A stretch of 64,000 nucleotides of DNA from CAZIJH01 sp964539655 (GCA_964539655.1 CAZIJH010000001.1:62001-126000), one strand, 5' to 3'. Positions 18,065 to 27,033 are shown, counted from the stretch's first letter. Notes: generated from the sequence alone by a model not told the origin. A program made the numbers and translations.

Positions 18065-19315
18065 ATGCAGCAGCAGACAAGGCTGTTCAATTCGCAACGG
18101 GAAGTCATGTTGAAAGAGATAGAGGACAGCGTGGAGAAAAGCCGAAATGAGATAGTCAACTTCATGAGGTCCTACGAACTGAAAATCAGGACTGGATTGG
18201 ACGAGGAGATTATTCCCAGGGTGCTCAAGATTCTGGATTCGATTCCCGACGCAAAAAAACCTATAGTTATAACTGCCCCGCACACGGCGACAATCAACGG
18301 AAGGACTTACGTCTCCACGATCGAAGACTACATCGATATTTTCAAGGATTTTCCTCTTTTGATGCAAAGTTTTTCCGACCTGTTTTTGGAAAATACCGTC
18401 AGGTCCGATGTCACTCCGTTCTTTCCGGAAAACAGGCTGTTTTTCGAGGACTTTTCGAAATTTGTGAAAATGTACGGAAAGGTGGACGCCGTGTCGGAAT
18501 TCGAGGACATGTTCAGGAAAAATTGCAAGTACATGGTGAAAAACAGGAAAGAATTCAACACGCAGAAAAGAATGGTGACCAATCCGATTTTCGGCCTGAT
18601 AGGAATTACGGAGCCTTACGAGATGATGGAGCTGCTCGACAAAATAGAACTGATTTTGGACGAGAACGGTTATCCTTTTGACGAGCTTGAACACTGGAAT
18701 ATGGTGAGTGAAAATGCTCTTGCCGTAAGGAAGCCTAAATATGTTCCAATAGAATATAGGGAAGTTTATTTCCCTCATTCTGACATAGAGGCCTATCTTT
18801 TCGGAAATAATCCCGACGAAGAAAGAATCAAGATCCGCCACAAATTGGAAATATTGGAGGACAACGAATCGAATACGGATAATTTCCTGTCTGACGAAGA
18901 AACTGGGATTGCAAAAAGCTTTATCGGATTCATGGACGGTCAGGCGTACAACGCTTCCAGGAAATTGGAAAGGGCGACTCCTAAAACAATTTCACAGACG
19001 GTTTCGGACCTCATGAGACAGTATTCATTTTCAAATGTGATGAAGGTTTCTGACAAGTCATTCTTGGGCTTGAGCAGCGAAAGGATTGCGAACACTCTTA
19101 TAAAATATTGGAATGTCAGCCACGTTAGGTCTCTCCTGGAGGAGGAGATAAGCGACACAAGGAGAACTCTCAACAGCTTCCCGATTATAAAATCGATAAA
19201 GGTTCCTGTTTATGACGATGGGAGTAATAACGAAAATTGTAAGAGCAGATATTCGGCAAGCCGTCCTGAAATTGAAATGGAAACTCAAACTCGGCAGCTG
19301 AAAATTATTGCTTGA
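18065..19315 (+). CDS. Uncharacterised soluble protein, 416 aa
   Basis: ATG 18065 follows a short divergent promoter region. No signal peptide and no membrane helices. The N-terminal 50 residues are a Glu/Lys-rich helix (LKEIEDSVEKSRNEIVNFM) likely to coil; the middle is mixed alpha/beta and acidic; the last approximately 60 residues (RSLLEEEISDTRRTLNSF) return to helix. No catalytic motif is recognised. The 3' end overlaps polX by 11 nt convergently. Confidence 0.75.
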   Translation: MQQQTRLFNSQREVMLKEIEDSVEKSRNEIVNFMRSYELKIRTGLDEEIIPRVLKILDSIPDAKKPIVITAPHTATINGRTYVSTIEDYIDIFKDFPLLMQSFSDLFLENTVRSDVTPFFPENRLFFEDFSKFVKMYGKVDAVSEFEDMFRKNCKYMVKNRKEFNTQKRMVTNPIFGLIGITEPYEMMELLDKIELILDENGYPFDELEHWNMVSENALAVRKPKYVPIEYREVYFPHSDIEAYLFGNNPDEERIKIRHKLEILEDNESNTDNFLSDEETGIAKSFIGFMDGQAYNASRKLERATPKTISQTVSDLMRQYSFSNVMKVSDKSFLGLSSERIANTLIKYWNVSHVRSLLEEEISDTRRTLNSFPIIKSIKVPVYDDGSNNENCKSRYSASRPEIEMETQTRQLKIIA

Positions 19316-21029
19316 GAATTTTCAGCATGTCGTCTGCTTTTTTCGTGTTGATCACATCTTTTTCCTCAAGCCATCCCCTGCGTGCCTGGGCTATTCCCAA
19401 TTCGAGGAAATGAAATTGCAACTTGCTGTGGCAGTCCGTGTCGATCGAAAAATTGCATCCATGTTCTTTTGCAAGTTTCACGTGTTCGTCCTTCAGGTCG
19501 AGCCTGTCGGGATACGAATCTATTTCCAAAACAGTTCCAGTTTCTTTCGCCTTGTCGATGACTGCCTCGATGTCGACTTCATACGGCGGCCTTCTGCCTA
19601 TCAGCCTTCCGGTCGGATGGAACAAAATATCCGCGTTCGAATTTTCCATCGCAGAAATTATTCTTTTCGTCATCTCTTCTCTCGGCATGTTGAAAAATGA
19701 ATGCACTGCTATGCCGACAACGTCGAGCTGTTTGAGCACCTTGTCATCTATGTCGAGAGTCCCATCTTTCAGTATGTTCACTTCTGCGCCCGACAAAATT
19801 CTGAATCCCGACAAACTTTTATTCAGTTTTTCTATCTCTGCTTTCTGTTGCAATAATTTTTTCTCGTCGAGCCCTCTTGTCATAGCGAGAGTTTTGGTGT
19901 GATCCGTTATCGCAATATATTCCAGTCCGAATTTTTTCGCGGCTTCAGCCATTTCTTTTATGGAATTCGTTCCGTCTGTCCAGTTTGTCGTAACTTGCAG
20001 GTCCCCTTTCAGGCTTTCGTATCCGATCAGCTTTGGAATTTTATTTTTCTGCGCAAGATCTATCTCTCCCGTGTTCTCTCTCATTTCTGGTGGCATCCAT
20101 TGCAGCCCGAGTTTTTCATAAACTTCTGCTTCGCTCTCACCCGCGACCTGCCTGTTGCTCCTGTTGAAAATTCCGTACTCGCTCAGTTTCAATTTTTTCG
20201 CGATTGCGATTTTTCTAAGAGCAATGTTATGGTCTTTGTTTCCTGTGAAATATTGCAGCGCTGCGCCGAAACTTTTCGGAGACACGACCCTCAAATCGGC
20301 GTCGATTCCGATTTTCAATCTCACCGTGGATTTTGTGTCACCCTTCCCGCTCACGTTGACAACTTCTGGCATGGTTGTGAAAAAATTCATAACCTTGTCG
20401 GGTTTGTCCGACACGACTAGAAAATCCAGATCACCGACAGTCTCTTTCATTCTTCTCGACGATCCCGCGAGCGCGGACATTTTCACGTCCGGCAATTTTC
20501 TTAACCTCAATTCGATCTCCCGTGCGAGCGGCAAGACTTGTCCGAGCAGCAATCTTCCCTTGCCCGTTTTCAAAAATTCTATTCCTTTCAGAATTTTTTC
20601 CTGGCTCTTTTTCCCGAAATGGGGAAGCTTTTCGATTTTTCCCTCCCTCCCGACTTTTTCCAGATCCTCTATGTTTTTCACTTTCAATTTTTCATAAAGA
20701 ACCTTCACGGTCTTCGGCCCCACACCTTCCACTGAAGTGAGACTTTCCACATCCACCGGAATTTTTTTCTTGAGTTCCTCGTAAAATTTCAGCCTGCCGG
20801 TCTTGATGAGTTCTTCTAATTTTTCCGCAATGCTTTGCCCGATTCCAGGGATTTTCATTAGACCTTCGAGTCCACCTTTCTTGTAAATTTCAGAAACTTC
20901 TTCCGTAAGTGATTCTATCGAACGTGCTGCCTTCTCGTACGCGCGCGGCTTGAAATATTCTCCCTGCATGTCGAGGTAGACAGCTATGCTGTAAAGAATC
21001 TGAGCAATTTCGTAGTTGCGAATTGCCAT
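19305..21029 (-). CDS. polX: PolX-family DNA polymerase with PHP domain, 574 aa
   Basis: Base-excision repair polymerase. Helix-hairpin-helix segments LMKIPGIGQSIAEKLEE and SVEGVGPKTVKVLYEKL precede the nucleotidyltransferase core with ETVGDLDFLV and DADLRVV. From about residue 335 comes a PHP domain: IAITDH, AGAEVNI, AVHSFFNMP, ILFHPTGRL and DTDCH are present. The first PHP motif reads DLQVTTNWTDG where the family has His before Thr/Ser, so one metal ligand is replaced by Thr. Exonuclease function may be altered. Confidence 0.92.
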   Translation of the reverse strand: MAIRNYEIAQILYSIAVYLDMQGEYFKPRAYEKAARSIESLTEEVSEIYKKGGLEGLMKIPGIGQSIAEKLEELIKTGRLKFYEELKKKIPVDVESLTSVEGVGPKTVKVLYEKLKVKNIEDLEKVGREGKIEKLPHFGKKSQEKILKGIEFLKTGKGRLLLGQVLPLAREIELRLRKLPDVKMSALAGSSRRMKETVGDLDFLVVSDKPDKVMNFFTTMPEVVNVSGKGDTKSTVRLKIGIDADLRVVSPKSFGAALQYFTGNKDHNIALRKIAIAKKLKLSEYGIFNRSNRQVAGESEAEVYEKLGLQWMPPEMRENTGEIDLAQKNKIPKLIGYESLKGDLQVTTNWTDGTNSIKEMAEAAKKFGLEYIAITDHTKTLAMTRGLDEKKLLQQKAEIEKLNKSLSGFRILSGAEVNILKDGTLDIDDKVLKQLDVVGIAVHSFFNMPREEMTKRIISAMENSNADILFHPTGRLIGRRPPYEVDIEAVIDKAKETGTVLEIDSYPDRLDLKDEHVKLAKEHGCNFSIDTDCHSKLQFHFLELGIAQARRGWLEEKDVINTKKADDMLKILKQ

Positions 21030-21072
21030 AATTGTAGATTGTTTTCCTGAATTTTAAGCATCGAAAAAAAAC

Positions 21073-21231
21073 TTAGACGAACAGGCGTGCGACGATTTCC
21101 AAAACAACTATTCCGACAACGATGTAGATGACCTGCTTCGGCTCGATCTTGATTTTGTTCTCTTCTTCCTCTCCGTACCTCACGAGCCCGCCCATCCCAG
21201 ACGGCATGTACGTTTTTTCTTCCTTCGACAT
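21073..21231 (-). CDS. secG: Preprotein translocase Sec61-beta/SecG-type subunit, 52 aa
   Basis: ATG 21231 to TAA 21073. MPSGMGGLVRYGEEEE is the conserved archaeal Sec61-beta N-terminus, followed by IKIEPKQV and one tail-anchor helix (IYIVVGIVVLEIVARLFV). It is the small accessory subunit of the SecYE channel. 36 nt downstream of the HAD gene on the same strand. Confidence 0.9.
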   Translation of the reverse strand: MSKEEKTYMPSGMGGLVRYGEEEENKIKIEPKQVIYIVVGIVVLEIVARLFV

Positions 21232-21267
21232 ACTATCTACCTGTAATTTTGGATTTAAAAATGCTTA

Positions 21268-21951
21268 CTATCGAAGTAGCTTTCCGTATTTGGATTTAAG
21301 AACGCTGTCAAGTATCGTCTTAAGATCCCTGGTATTGCCTACCATGGCATAAGGGTTTGTGGCATATATTTTTTCCGGAGTGCCGTACCCACATGTCAAT
21401 GCCGTCGTAAGTATTCCAAGTCCGTTTGTGACTGGAATGTTTTGTGACATGTCCTCCACATAAATCCAATCTTTGAAATCTACGCCGACAATTTTTCTCG
21501 CAATGTTGTAGCAGTTTTCATCAGTCTTCGGAAATCCGATGTCTTCTCTTGTTATGATTGATTGGAAATACTTCCCTAACCCAAATCTTTTCACACTGTA
21601 CGTGGTCCTTTCTTTTGAAGCGCCGGTAAGTATGACTTGGGGATAATTTTCCGAATACTCTTCCAGCAATTTGTCTATACCAGGCGTGAGTTTGATTAAT
21701 GGTTCATCTGTTAATGTGCCGCGTCGCCATTCGACGTCGATGTTGTTTAGCAACTCTTTAGATGTCATGCCCAGATTTTGGGCAATTACCTTTGGATTTG
21801 GGTAGGAAGCCTGCTTGAGTTCTTTCATTGTAATCAGTGGGCGTGGCATGCCGTGCTTTGTCAACACAGTGTTGTAGACGTGAAGCGTATAATCTAACAT
21901 GTGAATTATTACGCCGTCAAAATCCCATACAAAAAGGGGAACCTGCTCCAT
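21268..21951 (-). CDS. HAD-superfamily hydrolase, 227 aa
   Basis: Motif I FVWDFDGVI at the N-terminus, motif II ILTGASKERT, a Lys in the region TREDIGFPKTDENCYN, and motif IV WIYVEDMSQN match a phosphoglycolate-phosphatase-like HAD enzyme with a helical cap. Small-molecule phosphate monoester hydrolysis is the likely reaction; the substrate is unknown. Confidence 0.85.
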   Translation of the reverse strand: MEQVPLFVWDFDGVIIHMLDYTLHVYNTVLTKHGMPRPLITMKELKQASYPNPKVIAQNLGMTSKELLNNIDVEWRRGTLTDEPLIKLTPGIDKLLEEYSENYPQVILTGASKERTTYSVKRFGLGKYFQSIITREDIGFPKTDENCYNIARKIVGVDFKDWIYVEDMSQNIPVTNGLGILTTALTCGYGTPEKIYATNPYAMVGNTRDLKTILDSVLKSKYGKLLR

Positions 21952-21984
21952 AGCAAGTAATCAATAAGTTAAAAATAAGAAGGC

Positions 21985-22274
21985 GTGCTGGCCGTAGTCT
22001 CTCTTAGGTTTTTGCGAACGCCCGATTTTATTCAGGCGGACGCATAGGTAGCATTTGTCTTAGCGCGCAATGCTTGCATCCAATCCCTGCCGTGCCGTTT
22101 CATCCTTTCTTCGTTCCAACTTGCCTTGGCGGCGCATCGTCTTGCGGAACAAAGCGGTCCCGTTTCTGATCACGGCCTATGCCTCTCGGCATGCCTGTTA
22201 TTCGGCGGATTAGCGGATGGAGAGAACTTCCTCACTCTTCTTTTGAGGGAAGAGCGAAGCTACCCAGCCAGCTC
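21985..22274 (-). ncRNA. rnpB: RNase P RNA
   Basis: The approximately 400-nt gap holds no credible ORF, but the minus strand carries RNase P landmarks. GTGAGGAAGTTCTCTCC matches CR-I, CAGAAACGGGACCGC the CR-II/III region, AAGGATGAAACGGCACGG CR-IV, and AGACAAATGCTACC with CTGAATAAAATCGGG the CR-V end. GCTGGC at 22267-22272 pairs with GCCAGC (21987-21992 on plus) to close P1, extended by GTAG/CTAC. A hairpin CTCTTC-GAAGAG follows. A TATA box 30 nt upstream fixes the 5' end. Ends are approximate. Confidence 0.8.
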
Positions 22275-22300
22275 ACCTGAAAATCTAGTGTCGCTCATTG

Positions 22301-22310
22301 CTTATAAAGA
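22301..22310 (-). promoter_or_regulatory. TATA box of RNase P RNA
   Basis: TCTTTATAAG on the minus strand lies about 30 nt from the predicted P1 5' strand, as expected for an archaeal promoter. Confidence 0.55.
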
Positions 22311-22355
22311 CGACTCCGGCGAAAACATTTAAATAAAATTTTACAATCAATCAAT

Positions 22356-22772
22356 ATGAAAATTCCAAAAATTGGAATTGCTGTTCTGGCTCTTGTCGGT
22401 CTTGCTGCATTGGGTTTCGTGATCTACAATTATTCTCTCAGTTCTTCGCAGGCTGCTGGTCAGTTGGATGATTTTGCAAAATGCTTAACTGAAAAGGGAG
22501 CTGTCATGTACGGCGCTTACTGGTGCCCGCACTGCGCTAACCAGAAAAATATGTTCGAAGGCAGCATGAAGTATGTCAATTATGTCGAATGCGACGCGAG
22601 AGGGAACAACGCGAATCCTGCACTATGCAGGGAGAAGGGGATTAACGGATATCCGACATGGATATTCGGCAACGGCGAGAGGCTCGAAGGCGAAGTCCAG
22701 CTTTCCCAGCTTGCGCAGATGACAGGCTGCAGTCTTCCTCAATCCGGATTTTCTTCCGGCAGCGGTGAGTAG
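22356..22772 (+). CDS. Membrane-anchored thioredoxin-like protein, 138 aa
   Basis: One N-terminal helix (residues 5-27) anchors an extracytoplasmic thioredoxin-like domain with active site YWCPHC and a cis-Pro segment GYPTW. The spacing (WCPHCANQ, then VECD, CREKGINGYPTW) resembles the periplasmic Trx domain linked to VKOR-type proteins. Likely oxidises or reduces disulfides outside the membrane. First gene of a co-directional redox run; its stop is adjacent to the ATG of the rhodanese. Confidence 0.82.
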   Translation: MKIPKIGIAVLALVGLAALGFVIYNYSLSSSQAAGQLDDFAKCLTEKGAVMYGAYWCPHCANQKNMFEGSMKYVNYVECDARGNNANPALCREKGINGYPTWIFGNGERLEGEVQLSQLAQMTGCSLPQSGFSSGSGE

Positions 22773-23390
22773 ATGAGAACGGCTATAAAGATCATCGCAT
22801 TGTCGATAATTTTCGGAGCAATATCCGGATCGATTGCGACGTATTTCGTCTCGGGTGCGCTCGGCGCGCGCGAAAAAACTCAGGACGAGCTGATAAAAGA
22901 TTTCTACTTGATTGAGAATGCCGTTTACATAAGCCCGCACAGCCTGCGCGGAAAAATCGACAAGGGGACCAACGATTTTATTTTGGTCGACCTGAGGAGC
23001 AACGAGGAATACCAGAGGGAGCACGTCGTGGGAGCGATAAACATCCCCGCGTACAAGAGCCAGACTACGTCTGCGTACGACGAAGTCGACAGGATAGTCG
23101 GGGAATTCGCAAAACTTCCTGAGAACAAGGAGATAATCGTTTATTGTTACAGCATGCCGTGCATGACCGGAAGGAAGATCGGGAAGATGCTCGTCGATCA
23201 CGGAATCTACGTGAAGCATCTCGGCATAGGATGGAACGAGTGGAGGCACTTCTGGACTTTGTGGAACCACGAGTACGAATGGAACACGACCGACGTTATG
23301 AAATACATAGCGAGCGGAGACACTCCGGGAGTTTTCAACGGAACTGCAAATTCGTCCGCGTGCCCGATATCCGGGGAATTCAGTTGCTGA
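22773..23390 (+). CDS. Membrane-anchored rhodanese-domain protein, 205 aa
   Basis: An N-terminal signal/anchor helix, then a rhodanese fold: DFILVDLRSNEEYQREHVVGA is the CH2A-type start, and IIVYCYSMPCMTGRKIG the active-site loop with two Cys. It ends with CPISGEFSC. Likely a persulfide carrier or thiol-modifying protein outside the cell membrane. Zero-spacing with the upstream Trx-like gene suggests joint action. Confidence 0.8.
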   Translation: MRTAIKIIALSIIFGAISGSIATYFVSGALGAREKTQDELIKDFYLIENAVYISPHSLRGKIDKGTNDFILVDLRSNEEYQREHVVGAINIPAYKSQTTSAYDEVDRIVGEFAKLPENKEIIVYCYSMPCMTGRKIGKMLVDHGIYVKHLGIGWNEWRHFWTLWNHEYEWNTTDVMKYIASGDTPGVFNGTANSSACPISGEFSC

Positions 23391-23442
23391 AACTTTAAAT
23401 ACGATTTGAAGTCATAATAACTAACAACGGCCGATTGATTTC

Positions 23443-23955
23443 ATGGAGCAAAAACAGTTTAAGATTTTCGTCGCAATTTTCCTTTTCGTTTTCATAGGCT
23501 TCCAGATAATTCTTCTGTCGTCCAGCAACATAACTGCGAAGCTGGGATCAGTCTCGACTATTCTCGGCGGCACTTCTGGCATACAGGGGACTCAGAGCGC
23601 TTACGGTCTCGAGTACGGAACTTCGGGCTACAACAAGTTGCTCGAATATTATCAGACGATTGAATTGGACAGCATGACACAGCAGCAGAAGGAACGTTTC
23701 ATCAGGATCGGGACTCAGGACAAAACAGGATGCGGTCCTTGCTGCGGACTGGGCAACGGTCCAGCTATAGATTCTTCTGGAGAAATTAGATGCGGATGCG
23801 GTCACAATCTCGCTTTAGTTGGGCTGATGAAATATCTGGTCACGCAGCACGGAGACGGATTCACTGACGCTCAGATATTCGATGAGATTGTGAAGTGGAA
23901 AAAGGTTTTCTGGCCGGGACAGATCGACGACACAGGAAAAATAATCGGAAGTTAG
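23443..23955 (+). CDS. Exported Cys-rich protein (PCYCGC-like), 170 aa
   Basis: N-terminal anchor helix (7-28), a linker, then a compact domain with GCGPCCGLG and RCGCGHNLALVGLMKYL. The CxxCC and CxCGH pairing resembles the PCYCGC family, thought to bind metal, but the assignment is tentative. It sits between the rhodanese and a polytopic protein with its own CSTC motif. A metal or sulfur-handling role is inferred. Confidence 0.65.
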   Translation: MEQKQFKIFVAIFLFVFIGFQIILLSSSNITAKLGSVSTILGGTSGIQGTQSAYGLEYGTSGYNKLLEYYQTIELDSMTQQQKERFIRIGTQDKTGCGPCCGLGNGPAIDSSGEIRCGCGHNLALVGLMKYLVTQHGDGFTDAQIFDEIVKWKKVFWPGQIDDTGKIIGS

Positions 23956-23960
23956 CGATC

Positions 23961-24470
23961 ATGAAAAATAAATTTTTTGCAGGATTGAAAACAGTTTTTT
24001 CAAATACTTCGTACATGCTTCTAGCTATGTTACTTTCTATTTTGGTAAGCGTTCTTCTTATGGTATCGATGAACGTTCTGCAGGTCTATCCCGTTTACTT
24101 CGTCGACACGTTCAATCTTTTCAACGAGGGGATGTTGAACACTTCGACAGCAATCTTGTTTTTGTTTGCCGTTCCGATTTTGTCGGCGCTTACGATTTCC
24201 ATGATTGTTTACAAGATAATACAATTCAGATCTTCTCCAGGCAACGAAAGTCCTGTCGCCGCGTTCGGAATTTTCTCCGGATTGTTCACGAGCAGCTGCA
24301 GCACATGTATTCCGTTTTTCTTGATGACGGCCGGAGTAACTTACGGGACATTTTCGGCATTTGTCGCTCCGCTAATTATTCCGATCAGAATAATGTCTTT
24401 GGCTGTTTTGGCCGTGTCATTTTATTTAACCGTGGAAAGCGTAAATAGAATCTGTAAAATCCGGAGGTGA
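23961..24470 (+). CDS. Polytopic membrane protein with CSTC motif, 169 aa
   Basis: ATG 23961 (MKNKFFAGLK), 5 nt after the previous stop. Four or five hydrophobic helices; the motif TSSCSTCIPFFLMTAGVTYG lies at a membrane boundary and may bind metal or undergo thiol exchange. Not recognised as a named family. Its position within the exported thiol cluster points to electron or metal transfer across the membrane. Confidence 0.65.
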   Translation: MKNKFFAGLKTVFSNTSYMLLAMLLSILVSVLLMVSMNVLQVYPVYFVDTFNLFNEGMLNTSTAILFLFAVPILSALTISMIVYKIIQFRSSPGNESPVAAFGIFSGLFTSSCSTCIPFFLMTAGVTYGTFSAFVAPLIIPIRIMSLAVLAVSFYLTVESVNRICKIRR

Positions 24471-24474
24471 ATGC

Positions 24475-24642
24475 GTGGTAGAATTCGATCTTACAACAAT
24501 AATGATAATTGCCGTGCTCGCTCTGGTTTCTGTGCAAACAGTCCAGTTAATTGGGTTGTCAAACACAGTTTCGTCTCTGACAAGCGGAGATGTCGCTGCA
24601 TTGGCTAACACTCAGGCTTCAGCAGGAGTAGGCGGTTGTTAA
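24475..24642 (+). CDS. Small membrane protein ending Gly-Gly-Cys, 55 aa
   Basis: GTG 24475 behind a strong GGAGGTGA Shine-Dalgarno; TAA 24640-24642. One hydrophobic helix (DLTTIMIIAVLALVSVQTV), then a polar tail ending in SAGVGGC. A free C-terminal Cys on the tail of a single-pass peptide is unusual and could carry a thiol, lipid or metal. It is tightly placed between two redox genes. Confidence 0.6.
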   Translation: MVEFDLTTIMIIAVLALVSVQTVQLIGLSNTVSSLTSGDVAALANTQASAGVGGC

Positions 24643-24685
24643 ATTTTTTAAATATTTTCAAAAATTAAAACGGAGTTAGAAAAAT

Positions 24686-25819
24686 TTGAAATCAAGAAAG
24701 AAAAATTCGAAAAAAATTCAGAGAATTAATCTCTCGAAAGAGATCAGCCTGAAGAAGCTGATTCTCGCAGTACTGATTGTTGTGCTGTTTGTCGAAGTTG
24801 GAACGACGTACTCGATGAGTTCTGCTTTGTCGGAAAATACAAGGTCTTCTAATTTGAATTTCATTTCGATAACAGATTCTTCGTGCAATGATTGCGGAAG
24901 CCTGGATCCTTTCATCCAAGCAATCGAGAGCCTGAACGTAAAAATTTCCTCAAACAAGTCTTTGGATCTGAGTTCGCAAGAAGCGAAACAGATTCTTAAC
25001 GAGAACAATATCAAGCGTGTTCCTGTTCTCATTGTCTCCGGAGAGGTCACGAGAGAAAAAAGTCTGATGGATTTGTTTTCGCAGATCGGAATTCACTTGA
25101 AGGACAGCGTCTATATTATATCCGAACCTCCTTATGTTAACCTCACGACAAATGAAGTGAAGGGAAGAGTTTCTGTTATAAACATAGTCGACAGCTCGTG
25201 CGCTCTCTGCAGCAAGAGTCTTAACAATTTTGTTTCCTCGCTGAAGCGCGGCGGGATCGCTATTTCTGCCGAGAAGAATTTGGAATACACTTCGTCGGAA
25301 GCGAAAAGTTTGATCGAGAAATTCGGACTGCAAAAAATACCGGTAACAGTTTTCTCGAACGACCTGAAAGAATACAGGAGCATTCAGTCGATATGGACTC
25401 AGCTGGATGCAATAGAAAAATCCGATTCGTTCGCAGTTCAATCAATACCTCCTTACAGAAATCTTTCCACTGAAAAAGTCGACGGGCTCGTGACTCTGTA
25501 TTCGCTTGTCGACGGATCCTGCTCGAGCTGCTACGATGTTTCGTTGCACAAACAGATCCTTGCTTCGAATTTCGGAATAACTCCGAGCAGCGACACTTCG
25601 GTTGACATTTCTTCGCAGGCTGGAAAGGATTTGATCAGCAAGTACAACATAACCAAAGTTCCTACGATAGTGTTCTCGCCTGAAGCCTCGCTTTACACTT
25701 CGCTTGCAGATATGTGGTCGTCTGTCGGAAAGGTTGCGAGCGACGGATGGTTCGTCTTCACTTCCGTGGAGCAGATGGGGACTTACAAGGATTTAACAAC
25801 CGGACAGATTGTTTCATAA
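24686..25819 (+). CDS. Membrane-anchored protein with three tandem thioredoxin-like repeats, 377 aa
   Basis: Start TTG 24686 gives a Lys-rich N-terminus, then one helix (residues 25-48). Three repeats of about 105 residues follow, each with a CxxC: SSCNDC, SSCALC, GSCSSC, each followed by a [KQ][RK][VI]P[VT]-type cis-Pro strand (KRVPVLI, QKIPVTV, TKVPTIV) and a PPYxNL or similar closing motif. All three keep both Cys. It looks like a triplicated exported thioredoxin relay. An ATG start is absent; the basic head supports TTG. Confidence 0.72.
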   Translation: MKSRKKNSKKIQRINLSKEISLKKLILAVLIVVLFVEVGTTYSMSSALSENTRSSNLNFISITDSSCNDCGSLDPFIQAIESLNVKISSNKSLDLSSQEAKQILNENNIKRVPVLIVSGEVTREKSLMDLFSQIGIHLKDSVYIISEPPYVNLTTNEVKGRVSVINIVDSSCALCSKSLNNFVSSLKRGGIAISAEKNLEYTSSEAKSLIEKFGLQKIPVTVFSNDLKEYRSIQSIWTQLDAIEKSDSFAVQSIPPYRNLSTEKVDGLVTLYSLVDGSCSSCYDVSLHKQILASNFGITPSSDTSVDISSQAGKDLISKYNITKVPTIVFSPEASLYTSLADMWSSVGKVASDGWFVFTSVEQMGTYKDLTTGQIVS

Positions 25820-25861
25820 TCTATTTATTTTATCGGATACGAGAAATTTTCAAGTGATTGA

Positions 25862-26422
25862 ATGGAAAATCAAACTTCGGCAAGCAAAAAATTTAATTCG
25901 AAAAAAATAATTTTGTACGGCTCGATTTCGCTCGTTGTCGTTGCGATAATTTATCTGGTTGCTACGTCCGGTTTCAATTTATCAAACCAGATTGGGGCAG
26001 TTGGATCGACTCATATCCATGCCGACATTGCAGTTTTCCTTAACGGAAATCAAATTACTCCATTCGGCCAGCAGTATTTTGTTAGATCTCCGTATGTGCA
26101 CATGGAAGGTGGTCCGGGAGAAGGGACAGTCATCCATATGCATGCGACGAACGTTCCGCTGAATTTCTTTTTCAAGTCGCTCGGAATGGATCTTGCAAGC
26201 AATTGTTTCAAGCTCGACACTGCCGAGAATTTCTGCGATAGCGGAGACAAAACTTTGAAGATGTATGTGAAGCATGCCGGCGGCGAATGGGAACAGAATT
26301 TTGATAATGGAAATTATGTGTTCAGGAATTTGGACAAGATTCTAATAACTTATGGGAACGAGAATCTCGATCAAATTAAAATCCAGGAAAATTCCGTCAC
26401 AGATTTCTCGAAAGATAACTAG
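25862..26422 (+). CDS. Membrane-anchored His-rich protein, 186 aa
   Basis: One anchor helix (19-38), then a domain starting HIHADIAVFLNG and containing VHMEGGPGEGTVIHMHAT. The repeated His pairs make a metal site likely (copper or nickel). A Cys pair (NCFKLDTAENFC) may form a disulfide. Similar domains occur beside thioredoxin-type proteins in other archaea and candidate bacteria, to my knowledge without assigned function. Confidence 0.68.
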   Translation: MENQTSASKKFNSKKIILYGSISLVVVAIIYLVATSGFNLSNQIGAVGSTHIHADIAVFLNGNQITPFGQQYFVRSPYVHMEGGPGEGTVIHMHATNVPLNFFFKSLGMDLASNCFKLDTAENFCDSGDKTLKMYVKHAGGEWEQNFDNGNYVFRNLDKILITYGNENLDQIKIQENSVTDFSKDN

Positions 26423-26473
26423 GCAATCGAATAGGTTGTCGGTTATAAATAATTAATTGTTTAATTTACTCTC

Positions 26474-26974
26474 ATGCCGGTTGCTTCATTTGCGCTTGTA
26501 AATGATTATAAAAACAAAGACAATAAGCCAGGTATTCTTTTCACTAATGAACACAATGGAAAATACGGTAGCTTGCTTCCGGGTGGAAGGCTTACTGATG
26601 ACGAATTGAAATTATACTCTGAAAATCAGATAAGAGCCGTTTGCCATGCGGTTGTTAGAGAAGTAAATGAAGAATTGAATTTGTTTTTTGTTCCAAATCT
26701 TAGTTTAACAAGAGTATATCCATTGGAATTTGGTGGTAAACTAAATGATGCATGGTTTTTGGGCGGCCATTTGTACACAACAAGAAGAATCGATCCACAT
26801 GTCGTAGTTACTACGCCAGATGTTGATGAGGTAATCAGAATTGCAGACGAGAAAGTCAAACCTGTGTCTGTTCTTACTTTGGAGGAAATTGAGTCAAAGT
26901 GCAAATTTGAAAGTATGCGTGCTGCAGCGAAAGAATATTTAAGTTATCTTATGATTCCAGGTCTCGTAGACTGA
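26474..26974 (+). CDS. Nudix-like hydrolase, 166 aa
   Basis: LLPGGRLTDDEL...REVNEELNL is a Nudix box with extra residues between the Gly and the REVNEE helix: the normal spacing G-x5-E-x7-REx2EE is lengthened by about 9. Substrate unknown. An AT-richer gene than its neighbours. Confidence 0.65.
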   Translation: MPVASFALVNDYKNKDNKPGILFTNEHNGKYGSLLPGGRLTDDELKLYSENQIRAVCHAVVREVNEELNLFFVPNLSLTRVYPLEFGGKLNDAWFLGGHLYTTRRIDPHVVVTTPDVDEVIRIADEKVKPVSVLTLEEIESKCKFESMRAAAKEYLSYLMIPGLVD

Positions 26975-27033
26975 TGTTATTTTAATTAGTCAATGATTAA
27001 ATTTCAGTAAAAGAGAAATTATTTAGGAATTTC

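Noticed and set aside
21961..22355. Small plus-strand frame at 22126-22332
   Set aside because: The composition and motifs fit RNase P RNA on the minus strand; the frame has no ribosome site.
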